Assembly: GCF_003312425.1 (NCBI RefSeq)
Contig: NZ_QNUX01000015.1
Location: 47,653 to 111,652, forward strand
Origin: Flavobacterium psychrolimnae
GTDB taxonomy: Bacteria > Bacteroidota > Bacteroidia > Flavobacteriales > Flavobacteriaceae
Length of the DNA stretch: 64,000 nt
Direction: 5' to 3'
Shown: in pieces, positions 43,768-53,405 of the stretch
Layout of the letters: each line of letters begins with the position of its first letter
How positions within the stretch are numbered: the first letter of the stretch is position 1
Translations under genes and position numbers: made by a program
The notes under the pieces: generated by a model
Database searches by the model: none
What the model was told of the DNA's origin: nothing
The model's input: only the letters and a program-made list of their open reading frames with translations

Positions 43768-45255
43768 TTATAATGAAAACCAGTTTTTTACCAATTCATC
43801 CTCTAAAGGTTTCGCGTTCTTATTGACAAACTCATTTGTAGAAGGATTATATGCGTAATCTAAAGCCCATGTTTTATGATTTTCGGCCAATGCTTTTATT
43901 CCGTTACAAACAAATTCAATTTCAGCATTTGTAGTTGTAGGATGAATAGACATTCTAATCCAACCCGGTTTTCTAATTAAATCTCCAAGAGTAATTTCGT
44001 CAATTAATTTGTGGGAAGTTTCTTGGTCAACATGCAATAAAAAGTGTCCGTAGGTTCCCGCGCAACTGCAACCGCCACGAGTTTGAATTCCGAATTTATC
44101 ATTCAATAATTTAACGCCCAAGTTAAAATGTAAATCTTCCACAAAGAAAGAAATCACTCCTAGCCTATCATGATGCTGTCCTGCAAGAATTTTAATATTG
44201 GAAACATTCCCTAATTCCGAGAAAATATAATCTACGATTTCGTGCTCTCTTTTTAAGATATTTTCAATTCCCATTTGCTCTTTCAACTGAACAGCTAATG
44301 CAGTTTTTATGACCTGAAGAAAACCCGGAGTACCACCATCTTCTCTATCTTCAATATTATCAATGTATTTGTGTTCTCCCCAAGGATTCGTCCAACTTAC
44401 CGTTCCGCCACCTGGATTATCAGGAACTAAATTTTGGTATAATTTTTTATTAAAGACCAAAACTCCGCAAGTTCCAGGTCCTCCAAGGAATTTATGTGGT
44501 GAAAAGAAAATGGCATCTAAATAACTTTCAACATCTTCAGGATGCATGTCGATTTTCACGTAAGGCCCTGAACAAGCAAAATCCACAAAACAAAGTCCAT
44601 TGTTTTTGTGCATGATTTTTGCCACTTTATGATATGGAGTTCTGATTCCCGTAACATTCGAACATGAGGTAATAGAAGCTATTTTAAAAGGTCGTTCTTT
44701 ATATTTTTCTAATAAAAGTTCCAGATTTTCTATGCTGAACAATCCATCTTCCGAAGAAGGAATAACCTCAACATCGGCAATTGTTTCCAACCAAGATGTT
44801 TGATTGGAATGATGTTCCATGTGCGAAATAAAAACAATTGGTTTCTTTTCAGCTGGAATAGTGATAAAATTTTTTAAATTTTCTGGTACTTTTAAACCTA
44901 AAATACGTTGAAATTTATTGACTACGCCCGTCATTCCAGTTCCATCGGTAATTAAAACATCATCAGCACTTGCATTCACATGATGTTTGATAATGTGACG
45001 CGCTTGATGATACGCTTTAGTCATGGCAGTTCCTGAAACCGTGGTTTCAGTATGCGTATTGGCCACAAAAGGACCAAATTGATTCATTAATTTTTCTTCA
45101 ATAGGACGATACAAACGACCACTCGCCGTCCAATCCGTATAAATAATTTGTTTATGTCCGTAAGGAGATTCAAACTCTTGATCTATTCCGATTATGTTAT
45201 CGCGGAACTGTTGAAAGTATTGCTCTAATTGTGTTGGCGCTTCTTTGGTAATCAT
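43768..45255 (-). CDS. Class V aminotransferase / cysteine desulfurase-like PLP enzyme
   Basis: A 495-residue PLP enzyme, about 90 residues longer than SufS. The PLP lysine is in FFSPHKFLGGPGTCG. DWTASGRLYRPIEE resembles the N-terminal DN.AT.PL motif, and a cysteine-rich segment TRGGCSCAGTYGH lies where desulfurases have the persulfide loop. Cysteine desulfurase or selenocysteine-lyase-like activity is possible, but the family has other members, so the substrate is open. No Fe-S genes adjoin. Confidence 0.8.
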   Translation of the reverse strand: MITKEAPTQLEQYFQQFRDNIIGIDQEFESPYGHKQIIYTDWTASGRLYRPIEEKLMNQFGPFVANTHTETTVSGTAMTKAYHQARHIIKHHVNASADDVLITDGTGMTGVVNKFQRILGLKVPENLKNFITIPAEKKPIVFISHMEHHSNQTSWLETIADVEVIPSSEDGLFSIENLELLLEKYKERPFKIASITSCSNVTGIRTPYHKVAKIMHKNNGLCFVDFACSGPYVKIDMHPEDVESYLDAIFFSPHKFLGGPGTCGVLVFNKKLYQNLVPDNPGGGTVSWTNPWGEHKYIDNIEDREDGGTPGFLQVIKTALAVQLKEQMGIENILKREHEIVDYIFSELGNVSNIKILAGQHHDRLGVISFFVEDLHFNLGVKLLNDKFGIQTRGGCSCAGTYGHFLLHVDQETSHKLIDEITLGDLIRKPGWIRMSIHPTTTNAEIEFVCNGIKALAENHKTWALDYAYNPSTNEFVNKNAKPLEDELVKNWFSL

Positions 45256-45274
45256 TGTATCTCTAATTTGAGTT

Positions 45275-45306
45275 CAAAGATATAGGTTTTCTTGGTATTT
45301 CTGAAA
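45275..45306 (-). promoter_or_regulatory. Candidate promoter of the class V aminotransferase gene
   Basis: On the minus strand, TATCTTTG (45275-45282) matches TAnnTTTG and lies 19 nt before the start codon. A TTTC about 20 nt upstream could be the -33 element. Confidence 0.4.
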
Positions 45307-45390
45307 TTAGAAACTTATTTGAGGATCAGTTATGAAATTCGGTAATGCTATTTTTTAATACTTCCAAAAAAAGAATCATTTTTCCAAATT

Positions 45391-45453
45391 TAGCCCCGGT
45401 TGCAGTGAAAATCCTTTTCCTTTTTTCTTTAAAAAGGAAAAGATTGCAACGGA
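45391..45453 (-). repeat. Dispersed intergenic hairpin repeat, copy 4 (inverted)
   Basis: Read on the minus strand: TCCGTTGCAATC, then a hairpin (TTTTCCTTTTT ... AAAAAGGAAAA), then GGATTTTCACTGCAACC and GGGGCTA. It aligns closely with copy 5 (TCCGTTACAATC ... GGATTTTCGCTACTATC and TGGGCTA). A 61-codon open frame across it is not a gene. Confidence 0.75.
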
Positions 45454-45532
45454 AAACGGGAACGATATTTCTGAAAAGCACCAATAACTCGCTCCATGAC
45501 AGGAAACAAATTTGGCTTAAAAAAATCTAGAA

Positions 45533-46114
45533 CTATAAATCAAATCCTAAAGAAAATTGCAGCACTCTATTTTGAGCTTTGCCTTCATCATATAAATCTC
45601 CTAAACCTAAATGATAACGCACTCCTAAACTAATACCGGAATCCGTTTTAAATCCTCCTCCAAAGTTCATTCCCCAATCAAAATTATTAGGATCATATTC
45701 TTGTGAACTACTAAAAAGTCCATCGTATTCTTCTTTGTGCGAAACTGCTAATCCAATTTGTGTACCCACTTCCAAAAAGAAATTTTTAGAAGGATAGGCT
45801 TTAAGCATTAATGGTAAGTTTATGTAATCTAATTTTTGGGTAAAAGTCCCACTGCTATTTGTTATTTCATATCCTTGTTGAGAATACATTAATTCAGGTT
45901 GAATAGAAAAGCTTTCGCTAATAAATGACTCGCCATAAACTCCTATATGAAAACCGTGTCGTTGCTCCGTTTCTCCATCTCCGTCAAAACTTACGGCTGC
46001 TAAATTATAACCTCCTTTTATCCCTCCATTCGATTTAGGAATCGTATTGTCCTGCGCATTCATTGATGTTATTACACAAAAGAATAAAGGTATTGTTATC
46101 TGTTTTATTTTCAT
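45533..46114 (-). CDS. Outer-membrane beta-barrel protein (porin-family, PorT-like)
   Basis: A 193-residue protein with signal peptide MKIKQITIPLFFCVITSMNAQ and alternating-hydrophobic strands typical of eight-stranded barrels: GGIKGGYNLAAVSFDG, SFSIQPELMYSQQGYEI, and a C-terminal VLQFSLGFDL ending. No specific function. It lies 32 nt downstream of the metalloprotease gene on the same strand. Confidence 0.82.
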   Translation of the reverse strand: MKIKQITIPLFFCVITSMNAQDNTIPKSNGGIKGGYNLAAVSFDGDGETEQRHGFHIGVYGESFISESFSIQPELMYSQQGYEITNSSGTFTQKLDYINLPLMLKAYPSKNFFLEVGTQIGLAVSHKEEYDGLFSSSQEYDPNNFDWGMNFGGGFKTDSGISLGVRYHLGLGDLYDEGKAQNRVLQFSLGFDL

Positions 46115-46146
46115 CTTTTTTGTTTTTGATTATTCAAATTCTACTT

Positions 46147-46923
46147 TTATTTCCCTCCATTGGCACGAAGATCAGTAATACATTGCGCATCTAATTGTGG
46201 AGCTGCACCGCCTGAAACCATGTTAGAAATACCGCCTCCTGTTTCTGAAGACCAATACATCAAACACGTTTTTTCTATACAATGTTTTGGATGTTCTGCA
46301 TCTTCGTGATTGCTTTGCAAAGGTGTCCCAAGGTTTGTCAATCCTAGTATGTGACCGAACTCATGAGTGATTACTGTTGTTTCTAACAAACTTCTGTTGG
46401 GTTCAAATGGACTGTCACTCAAACTTCGAATAGTTTGTTCGTAAATAACAAAAGAAGTATTTCTATAAGCCGTTCCAAGAATAACTGATGTATCTGTATC
46501 CTTCGAAGATTTTCCATCTGCAAAAAATGCCCAAACTGCAATTTCATCAGCATTGTTGTATTTTGTTCTGTTCACATCTTCAATACTTACAATTTCTTCA
46601 TTTGTGTAAGGCGAATTTCCAGGCGAAGGTATAGAACGTTTGACAACACGAATACCGTTTGGGTTGTATGTTCTTGCTGTAAGAAAATTTATAAAATTAT
46701 TAATTGAGGTACTGCTTGGTTCAAAACCAGCTACATATACCACTTCAATAACCATACTCTTAAATTTTTTATCAGATAATAAATCGTTGGCAGAACTTCC
46801 TGTTGGCTGTTTATTAGTTACTGGATTTATTGCAACTGGATTATCTAAGGGATCATCTTCATTTGAACAGGAGGTTACTGATAGAAACAAACCTAGCGCG
46901 AGTAATGTAAATATTTTTTTCAA
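46147..46923 (-). CDS. Zincin metalloprotease lipoprotein
   Basis: A 258-residue lipoprotein (lipobox VTSC, Cys19) that starts at TTG, since an in-frame stop lies shortly upstream with no ATG between. The zinc-protease motif is THEFGHILGL (HExxHxxG), followed by a Cys-containing segment CIEKTCLMYWS whose Met is in Met-turn position, as in metzincin-like enzymes. Probably an outer-membrane-anchored protease. It forms a likely operon with the beta-barrel gene downstream. Confidence 0.85.
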   Translation of the reverse strand: MKKIFTLLALGLFLSVTSCSNEDDPLDNPVAINPVTNKQPTGSSANDLLSDKKFKSMVIEVVYVAGFEPSSTSINNFINFLTARTYNPNGIRVVKRSIPSPGNSPYTNEEIVSIEDVNRTKYNNADEIAVWAFFADGKSSKDTDTSVILGTAYRNTSFVIYEQTIRSLSDSPFEPNRSLLETTVITHEFGHILGLTNLGTPLQSNHEDAEHPKHCIEKTCLMYWSSETGGGISNMVSGGAAPQLDAQCITDLRANGGK

Positions 46924-47063
46924 AGTTTTTCTAAATTAGTAGTTTTGATAGTATCTTAATCGAACACGGATTTATGCTCTCAGTCATTTACGAAAACTAA
47001 CGTCTTTTGGATTAAAAATATTGTCTTCAATAATTTAAACAAAAATTCATACCATCATATTTC

Positions 47064-47107
47064 AAACGAAAAAACCCTTTCAAATGTTATTTTGAAAGGG
47101 TTCGTTT
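47064..47107 (-). terminator. Terminator of glmM
   Basis: Stem AACCCTTTCAAA (47073-47084) with TTTGAAAGGGTT (47091-47102), extended by ACGAA/TTCGT. It is followed by a T-rich tail on the minus strand, 18 nt beyond the glmM stop. Confidence 0.85.
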
Positions 47108-47124
47108 TATATATGAATACGAAA

Positions 47125-48513
47125 TTATATTCCGGCAATTGCTTTTATTTCATCAATGATTCGTAATGCCAAAGCATCTGCTTTTTCTTGAGATGCCGCT
47201 TCAGTATAAATACGAATGATTGGCTCCGTATTTGATTTTCTAAGATGAACCCAATTTTCAGCAAAGTCAATTTTCACACCGTCAATGGTTGTGATATCTT
47301 CGTTTTTATATTTCTCCGTCATCGCAACAAGAATCGCATCTACGTCAATTTGTGGGGTCAATTCGATTTTGTTTTTACTCATATAATATTCAGGATACGA
47401 AGCACGCAAAGCAGAAACCGTCATTTTTTTGTTTGCCAAATGCGTTAAAAACAGCGCCACTCCTACTAAACTATCACGTCCGTAATGCAATTCAGGATAA
47501 ATGATTCCACCGTTTCCTTCACCACCAATTACGGCATTATTCTTTTTCATTAATTCTACCACATTCACCTCACCCACGGCACTGGCTTCATAGCTTCCGT
47601 TGTGCAAATTAGTCACGTCACGCAACGCACGAGAGGAAGACATATTCGAAACGGTATTTCCTGGTGTTTTGCTTAAAACATAATCGGCGCAAGCCACCAA
47701 AGTATATTCTTCACCAAACATTTCACCGTCTTCGCAAATGAAAGCCAAACGATCCACATCAGGATCAACAACAATCCCTAAATCAGCTTTTTCTTTTACT
47801 ACCAATTCTGAAATATCAGTCAAATGTTCTTTTAACGGTTCCGGATTATGAGGAAAATGTCCGTTTGGTTCACAGTATAATTCTACCACTTCAACGCCCA
47901 TTAATTCCAATAATCTTGGGATAATAATTCCTCCTGAAGAGTTTACACCATCAACAACCACTTTAAATTTAGCTGCTTTTACGGCATCAACATCTACCAA
48001 AGGTAAATTCAAGACTTCATCAATATGAATATCCATATAAGCATCGTTAATCATAATAACTCCTAAATCATCTACATCAGAGAAATCGAAAGCTTCCGCT
48101 TCAGCAATTTCAAGGATTTTCAAGCCTTCTTCTCCGTTTAAGAATTCTCCTTTTTCATTTAATAATTTCAAGGCATTCCATTGTTTTGGATTGTGAGAAG
48201 CGGTAAGAATAATTCCACCTTCGGCTTTTTCAAGCGTGACAGCTACTTCAACAGTTGGTGTTGTCGAAAGCCCCAAATCAATCACATCAATTCCTAAACC
48301 AATTAAAGTATTTACCACCAAATTGTGAATCATTGGTCCCGAAATACGGGCATCACGACCTACAACAACAGTGATTTTTTCTTTTCCAATATATTTTTTC
48401 AACCAAGTTCCATACGCCGAAGCAAATTTAACGGCATCAACAGGCGTCAGATTATCACCTACTTTACCTCCTATTGTTCCGCGAATTCCCGATATTGATT
48501 TTATTAAAGTCAT
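47125..48513 (-). CDS. glmM: Phosphoglucosamine mutase
   Basis: Converts glucosamine-6-phosphate to glucosamine-1-phosphate for UDP-GlcNAc and peptidoglycan synthesis. The phosphoserine is Ser106 in TASHNPKQWNALKLL. The metal loop is DPDVDRLAF, the sugar-binding loop is GGEGNGG and the phosphate-binding C-terminus is RKSNTEPIIRIYTEA. Length 462 and the variant spacing match Bacteroidota GlmM/ManB proteins. A phosphomannomutase role cannot be fully excluded from sequence alone. Confidence 0.9.
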   Translation of the reverse strand: MTLIKSISGIRGTIGGKVGDNLTPVDAVKFASAYGTWLKKYIGKEKITVVVGRDARISGPMIHNLVVNTLIGLGIDVIDLGLSTTPTVEVAVTLEKAEGGIILTASHNPKQWNALKLLNEKGEFLNGEEGLKILEIAEAEAFDFSDVDDLGVIMINDAYMDIHIDEVLNLPLVDVDAVKAAKFKVVVDGVNSSGGIIIPRLLELMGVEVVELYCEPNGHFPHNPEPLKEHLTDISELVVKEKADLGIVVDPDVDRLAFICEDGEMFGEEYTLVACADYVLSKTPGNTVSNMSSSRALRDVTNLHNGSYEASAVGEVNVVELMKKNNAVIGGEGNGGIIYPELHYGRDSLVGVALFLTHLANKKMTVSALRASYPEYYMSKNKIELTPQIDVDAILVAMTEKYKNEDITTIDGVKIDFAENWVHLRKSNTEPIIRIYTEAASQEKADALALRIIDEIKAIAGI

Positions 48514-48684
48514 CTTATTTCTATTTTAAATTTTGAATTATAAATATTAAATTACTCACAAATATAAAAAGTTGTTACTGTTAAAGGCACTTAGACTTCA
48601 TTTATTTTTTTTACAAAACTAAATTTCTATTGTATGGATTCAACTTTGAAACTTTGTATCTTTGAAACTACAGAACTTTAAACA

Positions 48685-49269
48685 ATGAATTTCTTAGCAC
48701 ATATTTATCTTTCCGGTGATAATGATTTAATCAAAATTGGCAATTTTATGGCTGATGGAATTCGGGGGAAGCATTTTGAAAGTTATCCTTTAGAAATTCA
48801 AAAAGGAATCATTTTGCATCGTGCTATTGACACATTCACCGATGCCCATCCCATTTTTAGAAAAAGTACCAAACGCCTTCATGAAAAATACCATCATTAC
48901 GCAGGTGTAATAGTTGATGTTTTTTACGATCATTTTTTGGCTAAAAACTGGAATAGGTATTCCGATGAAAAATTAGAAGAATTTGTAGAACGCTTTTACC
49001 AATCCTTGCACGACAATCACAGTATTCTTTCGGAGAGAACTAAGGGAATGATGCCTTATATGATTGAACACAATTGGCTGGTGAGTTATCAAACGATTGA
49101 AGGAATTAATCGGATTTTAACTCAAATGGACCAACGCACCAAAAACGAATCTAAAATGCGTTTTGCCAGTCAGGAACTAACTGAATATTACTCGGAATTC
49201 GAAGCTCATTTTAGCGAGTTTTTCGAGGAATTAATCGCACATTCAAATATTAAAATAACCACTTTATGA
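48685..49269 (+). CDS. Acyl carrier protein phosphodiesterase-like (AcpH/DUF479)
   Basis: A 194-residue protein with the DUF479/AcpH motifs MNFLAHIYLS, IGNFMADGIRG, GIILHRAIDTFTDAHP and VIVDVFYDHFLAKNW, where the His and Asp residues form the metal site of an HD-like hydrolase. E. coli AcpH removes phosphopantetheine from ACP. The stop overlaps the start of the next gene by 4 nt. TATCTTTG (48657-48664) is a likely promoter box. Confidence 0.88.
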   Translation: MNFLAHIYLSGDNDLIKIGNFMADGIRGKHFESYPLEIQKGIILHRAIDTFTDAHPIFRKSTKRLHEKYHHYAGVIVDVFYDHFLAKNWNRYSDEKLEEFVERFYQSLHDNHSILSERTKGMMPYMIEHNWLVSYQTIEGINRILTQMDQRTKNESKMRFASQELTEYYSEFEAHFSEFFEELIAHSNIKITTL

Positions 49270-50951
49270 AAAAAATAATTTTCCTACTCGTCTTAGCTGT
49301 TTTAGGTTGTAAATCGAATGAAAAAGCGGTTGAACCAACTGGCTTAGTAACTTCAAAAGCTATGGTAGTTTCTGCTCGTGAAGAAGCTTCGCAAATTGGG
49401 GTGGAAATCATGAAAAAAGGCGGAAACGCTTTTGACGCAATGGTTGCCACAGAACTCGCATTGGGAGTTTCTCATCCACAGGCAGGAAATATTGGTGGTG
49501 GCGGCTTCATGGTTTTCAGAAAAGCCAATGGCGAAACGGGTGCTATCGATTATAGAGAAAAAGCACCTTTGGCAGCGTCTAAAGATATGTTTCTGGACGA
49601 AAAAGGAAATGTAATTGAAGGGAAAAGTATTGCAACGGCTTTAGCATCGGGAATTCCGGGTACGATTGCAGGAATATTTGAAGTCCACAAAAAATATGGT
49701 TCTTTACCCATCAATGAAATTCTGGAACCTGTAATTGCCTTAGCAGAAAGAGGAGTTGTTGTCACTAAATTTCAAGCCGAAAGCTTGGCTTATTACAGTG
49801 CTTCCTTTATAAAAAGTAATGGTAAGAATAGTTTGTTTTCCAAAGCATACAAAGAAAATGATACCATAAAATATACCGCATTAGCAGCAACATTAAAAAG
49901 GATTGCGAAAAACGGGCGGGATGAATTTTACAAAGGAGAAACAGCTCAAAAGTTAGTAGCTTTTCTTGCTAAAAAAGGCGGAAATGCCACATTAGAAGAT
50001 TTCAACAGTTATAATTCCAAATGGAGAACTCCAATTACTTTTAAGTATAAAAATTTAAAAATTACTTCGATGTCTCCTCCCAGCAGTGGCGGAATTTGTC
50101 TGAATCAAATCATGAAAATGATTGAGCCTTTCAACCTATCGCAAATGGGACACAATAGTATAAAAACCGTTCAAGTAATTACAGAAGCCGAACGACGAGC
50201 GTATGCCGACAGGAATTACTTTTTAGGTGATCCAGATTTTGTAAAACTTCCAACGAAAGAATTACTAAGTCCATCTTATTTAGAAAAAAGAATGAATGAT
50301 TTTTCATTCGATCAAGCTTCTAAATCTTCGGATATTGCACATGGAAAAATTAAAGGATACGAAAGCAACCAAACCACGCATTATTCTATTGTGGATTCAA
50401 AAGGAAATTCAGTTTCGGCAACGACTACTTTAAATGATAATTATGGTTCCAAAATATATTGCGACGAATTGGGTTTCTTTTTGAATAATCAAATGGACGA
50501 TTTCAGCGCCAAACCTGGAGTTCCCAACTTATACGGATTGACTGGAAGTGAAGCTAACAGCATTGCGCCGGGAAAAAGAATGTTGAGTTCCATGACGCCA
50601 ACGATTGTAGAAAAAGACAACAAACTTTTCATGGTTGTAGGAACCCCGGGAGGTTCCACTATTATCACATCGGTGTTGCAAACGATATTGAATGTGTATG
50701 AATTTGATATGAGTATGCAAGAAGCGGTAAATGCACCCCGTTTTCACCATCAATGGCTGCCAGACGAAATTACTTTTGAACCCAATTCTTTCGATAAAGA
50801 ATTATTGAGTGGTTTAAAGAAAAAAGGATATATCATTAATGAAAAAAATAAAGAAATTATTGGTGAAGTAGATGCGATTTTGATGTTGCCAAATGGAAAA
50901 CTGGAGGGTGGCGCTGACAAAAGAGGCGATAACAAAGCCGTTGGTTTTTAA
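49266..50951 (+). CDS. ggt: Gamma-glutamyltransferase lipoprotein, copy 1
   Basis: Ntn-hydrolase that cleaves glutathione and gamma-glutamyl compounds. The lipoprotein signal ends VLGC (Cys15). The precursor would self-cleave before the first Thr of TTHYSIVD (about residue 375), giving large and small subunits. Other motifs are GNIGGGGFMVFRK, PPSSGGICLNQIM and SMTPTIVEKD, with the glycine-rich GTPGGSTIITSVLQT. It overlaps the AcpH-like gene by 4 nt and is followed 16 nt later by a close paralogue of the same length (561). Confidence 0.93.
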   Translation: MKKIIFLLVLAVLGCKSNEKAVEPTGLVTSKAMVVSAREEASQIGVEIMKKGGNAFDAMVATELALGVSHPQAGNIGGGGFMVFRKANGETGAIDYREKAPLAASKDMFLDEKGNVIEGKSIATALASGIPGTIAGIFEVHKKYGSLPINEILEPVIALAERGVVVTKFQAESLAYYSASFIKSNGKNSLFSKAYKENDTIKYTALAATLKRIAKNGRDEFYKGETAQKLVAFLAKKGGNATLEDFNSYNSKWRTPITFKYKNLKITSMSPPSSGGICLNQIMKMIEPFNLSQMGHNSIKTVQVITEAERRAYADRNYFLGDPDFVKLPTKELLSPSYLEKRMNDFSFDQASKSSDIAHGKIKGYESNQTTHYSIVDSKGNSVSATTTLNDNYGSKIYCDELGFFLNNQMDDFSAKPGVPNLYGLTGSEANSIAPGKRMLSSMTPTIVEKDNKLFMVVGTPGGSTIITSVLQTILNVYEFDMSMQEAVNAPRFHHQWLPDEITFEPNSFDKELLSGLKKKGYIINEKNKEIIGEVDAILMLPNGKLEGGADKRGDNKAVGF

Positions 50952-50967
50952 ATTTATACTATTTCGA

Positions 50968-52653
50968 ATGAAAAAGATTATTATTCTATTGAGTGTTTTG
51001 TCAATTGGTTGTAAAACCCAAAATGTAATGGTTCAACCTACTGGACTTGTTGCCAATGAAGCAATGGTCGTTTCGGCACGTGAAGAAGCTTCCAAAATTG
51101 GAGTTGAAATCATGAAAAAAGGCGGTAATGCTTTTGATGCGATGGTTGGTACCGAATTGGCTTTGGCTGTAGCCTATCCGTTTGCAGGAAATCTTGGAGG
51201 TGGTGGTTTTATGGTCTATAGAAAATCAAACGGTGAAATTGGTTCGTTAGATTACCGTGAAAAAGCGCCGATAGCAGCCACTAAAGACATGTTTCTGGAC
51301 GAAAAAGGAAATGTTATAAAAGGAAAAAGTACTGAATCCCCTCTTGCTATTGGAGTTCCCGGAACGATTGCCGGCGTTTTTGCAGTTCACGAAAAATTGG
51401 GCTCATTACCAATTGAAGAAATTCTAAAACCTGTAATTGAATTGGCAGTAAGAGGTGTTATTGTTACCAAAAAACAAGAAGACCGATTGGCTGCATATCG
51501 AGACAAAATCATAACAGTAAATGGCGATAAAACATTATTTGCTACTGCTTTTAAAGAAAATGATGTTATAAAATATCCTGCGCTGGCAGCTACATTGAAA
51601 AAGATCTTAAAAAATGGCAGAGATGAATTTTACAAAGGAGAAACAGCTAAAATATTAGTCAAATACCTTCAGGAGAAAGGAGCAATAATCACTTTGGAAG
51701 ATTTGGCCAAATATGAAGCCAAATGGAGAACGCCGCTTACTTTTGATTATAAAGATTTAAAGGTTATTTCTATGCCTCCGCCCAGCAGTGGCGGAATATG
51801 TCTAGCTGAAATATTCAAAATGATTGCACCTTATGACTTGGCTAAAATGGGTCATAATTCTACCGAAGCCATTCAAGTTATTGTAGAAGCCGAAAGAAGA
51901 GCGTATGCCGACAGAAGTTATTATCTGGGGGATCCGGATTTTGTAAAAATTCCCTTGAAAGCCTTAATGGATGAGGACTATTTGAAACAAAGAATGTCAA
52001 ATTTTAGTTTTGAAAAAGCCACTTTATCATCGGATATAAAGGAAGGAAAAGTAACTTATAATGAAAGTACGGAGACTACCCATTATTCGATTGTAGATCA
52101 GTTTGGCAATGCGGTTTCGTCAACTACAACATTAAACGACGGATATGGTTCTAAATATTATTGTGATGAATTGGGCTTTTTCCTAAACAACGAAATGGAT
52201 GATTTCAGTTCCAAACCAGGTGAACCGAATATGTTTGGATTAGTGGGGAATGAAGCCAACAGTATTGCGCCTCAAAAAAGAATGCTGAGTTCTATGACGC
52301 CAACGATTGTAGAGAAAAACGGAAAATTATTTATGGTAGTGGGTTCTCCCGGCGGTTCTACGATTATTACATCGGTATTGCAAACGATATTAAATGTTTA
52401 TGAGTATCGTTTGAGTATGCAGGAAGCTGTAAATGCACCTCGTTTTCATCATCAATGGTTACCGGATTTAATCACTTTTGAACCCAATACATTCGATACT
52501 AAAACCTTTGAAACCTTGAAGTCAAAAGGATATCTTATCAATGAAAAAACAACACCAGTAATAGGAAAAGTAGATGCGATTTTGGTTTTACCAAATAAAA
52601 AAATCGAAGGTGGCGCTGATTTTAGAGGAGACGATAAAGCGGTTGGATTTTAG
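50968..52653 (+). CDS. ggt: Gamma-glutamyltransferase lipoprotein, copy 2
   Basis: Starts at ATG 50968, giving a lipoprotein signal ending SIGC (Cys15); longer reading would run into the end of copy 1. The protein (561 residues) parallels copy 1 throughout: GNLGGGGFMVYRK, PPSSGGICLAEIF, TTHYSIVD with the catalytic Thr, and GSPGGSTIITSVLQT. The tandem arrangement and equal length indicate gene duplication. Differences concentrate in the N-terminal linker and the small subunit's C-terminus, so substrate preference may differ. Confidence 0.93.
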   Translation: MKKIIILLSVLSIGCKTQNVMVQPTGLVANEAMVVSAREEASKIGVEIMKKGGNAFDAMVGTELALAVAYPFAGNLGGGGFMVYRKSNGEIGSLDYREKAPIAATKDMFLDEKGNVIKGKSTESPLAIGVPGTIAGVFAVHEKLGSLPIEEILKPVIELAVRGVIVTKKQEDRLAAYRDKIITVNGDKTLFATAFKENDVIKYPALAATLKKILKNGRDEFYKGETAKILVKYLQEKGAIITLEDLAKYEAKWRTPLTFDYKDLKVISMPPPSSGGICLAEIFKMIAPYDLAKMGHNSTEAIQVIVEAERRAYADRSYYLGDPDFVKIPLKALMDEDYLKQRMSNFSFEKATLSSDIKEGKVTYNESTETTHYSIVDQFGNAVSSTTTLNDGYGSKYYCDELGFFLNNEMDDFSSKPGEPNMFGLVGNEANSIAPQKRMLSSMTPTIVEKNGKLFMVVGSPGGSTIITSVLQTILNVYEYRLSMQEAVNAPRFHHQWLPDLITFEPNTFDTKTFETLKSKGYLINEKTTPVIGKVDAILVLPNKKIEGGADFRGDDKAVGF

Positions 52654-52678
52654 CCCTTCGACTGCGCTCAGGATGACT
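52654..52678 (+). repeat. Short dispersed repeat unit
   Basis: CCCTTCGACTGCGCTCAGGA followed by TGAC, directly after the ggt copy 2 stop. GC-richer than its surroundings. I recall this string as frequent in Flavobacterium intergenic regions, but it occurs once in this window. Confidence 0.4.
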
Positions 52679-52694
52679 AAAAATTTAAATATTT

Positions 52695-53363
52695 ATGAAC
52701 TTTATACTTGCCTTAGAAAACACTTTTAAGCAAAATGAGAATCCTGAAAATGCTTTTGCCATGGCAAAATACATGAAGAATAACTTTCCGTTTTTTGGAA
52801 TAAAAACGGAGGAACGAAGACGCATTTTTAAGGAAATTTGGAAAGAAAACAAAGAAGAGGTTTCGGCAAACGTAAGGGAAATTGCATTGGATTTATATTC
52901 AAAACCAGAACGGGAATTTCAGTATTGTGCCATTGAAATTTTGATAAAAGAACTTAAAGGAAATTACAAAAAGGAGGACATTCAACTGATTGAAAAACTG
53001 ATACTGAATAACTCTTGGTGGGATAGCGTTGATACCATTGCAAAATATATTTTAGGTAAATATCTAAGAGAATTTCCATTGGAAACCAAAAATGTAATAG
53101 AACGATTTTCAAGGTCTGAGAATATGTGGTTGAACCGAAGTGCAATTTTATTTCAATTGGGGTACAAACAAAAAACCAGTGCTGATTTATTATTTTCCGA
53201 ATGTTTAAAGCATTCGCATTGTAAAGAATTTTTTATTCAAAAAGCAATCGGTTGGGCATTACGGGAATATGCAAAATCAAATCCTGAAGATGTTCAAGAA
53301 TTTGTAAAAACCAATACTTTAAAGCCATTAAGCAAAAAAGAAGCGTTAAAAAATATGTGTTAG
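52695..53363 (+). CDS. AlkD-like DNA alkylation repair protein
   Basis: A 222-residue all-helical HEAT-repeat protein. Family motifs are MKNNFPFFGIKTEERRRIFKE, YCAIEILIK, WWDSVDTIAKYILG and WLNRSAILFQL, with KAIGWALREYAKSNPEDV near the end; only short parts are given here. AlkD-type glycosylases remove positively charged alkylated bases. The Trp-Trp-Asp residues sit where AlkD contacts the lesion. Confidence 0.88.
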   Translation: MNFILALENTFKQNENPENAFAMAKYMKNNFPFFGIKTEERRRIFKEIWKENKEEVSANVREIALDLYSKPEREFQYCAIEILIKELKGNYKKEDIQLIEKLILNNSWWDSVDTIAKYILGKYLREFPLETKNVIERFSRSENMWLNRSAILFQLGYKQKTSADLLFSECLKHSHCKEFFIQKAIGWALREYAKSNPEDVQEFVKTNTLKPLSKKEALKNMC

Positions 53364-53405
53364 GATTAAAATAATAGTAGTTTTGTAGCCCTCTTAAAAA
53401 GTATC

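Noticed and set aside
43768..45255. sufS
   Set aside because: The protein is longer than SufS, its N-terminal motif differs and no suf genes adjoin, so no gene symbol was given.
45345..45530. 61-codon open frame between the aminotransferase and beta-barrel genes
   Set aside because: It spans the dispersed hairpin repeat and has no protein-like features.
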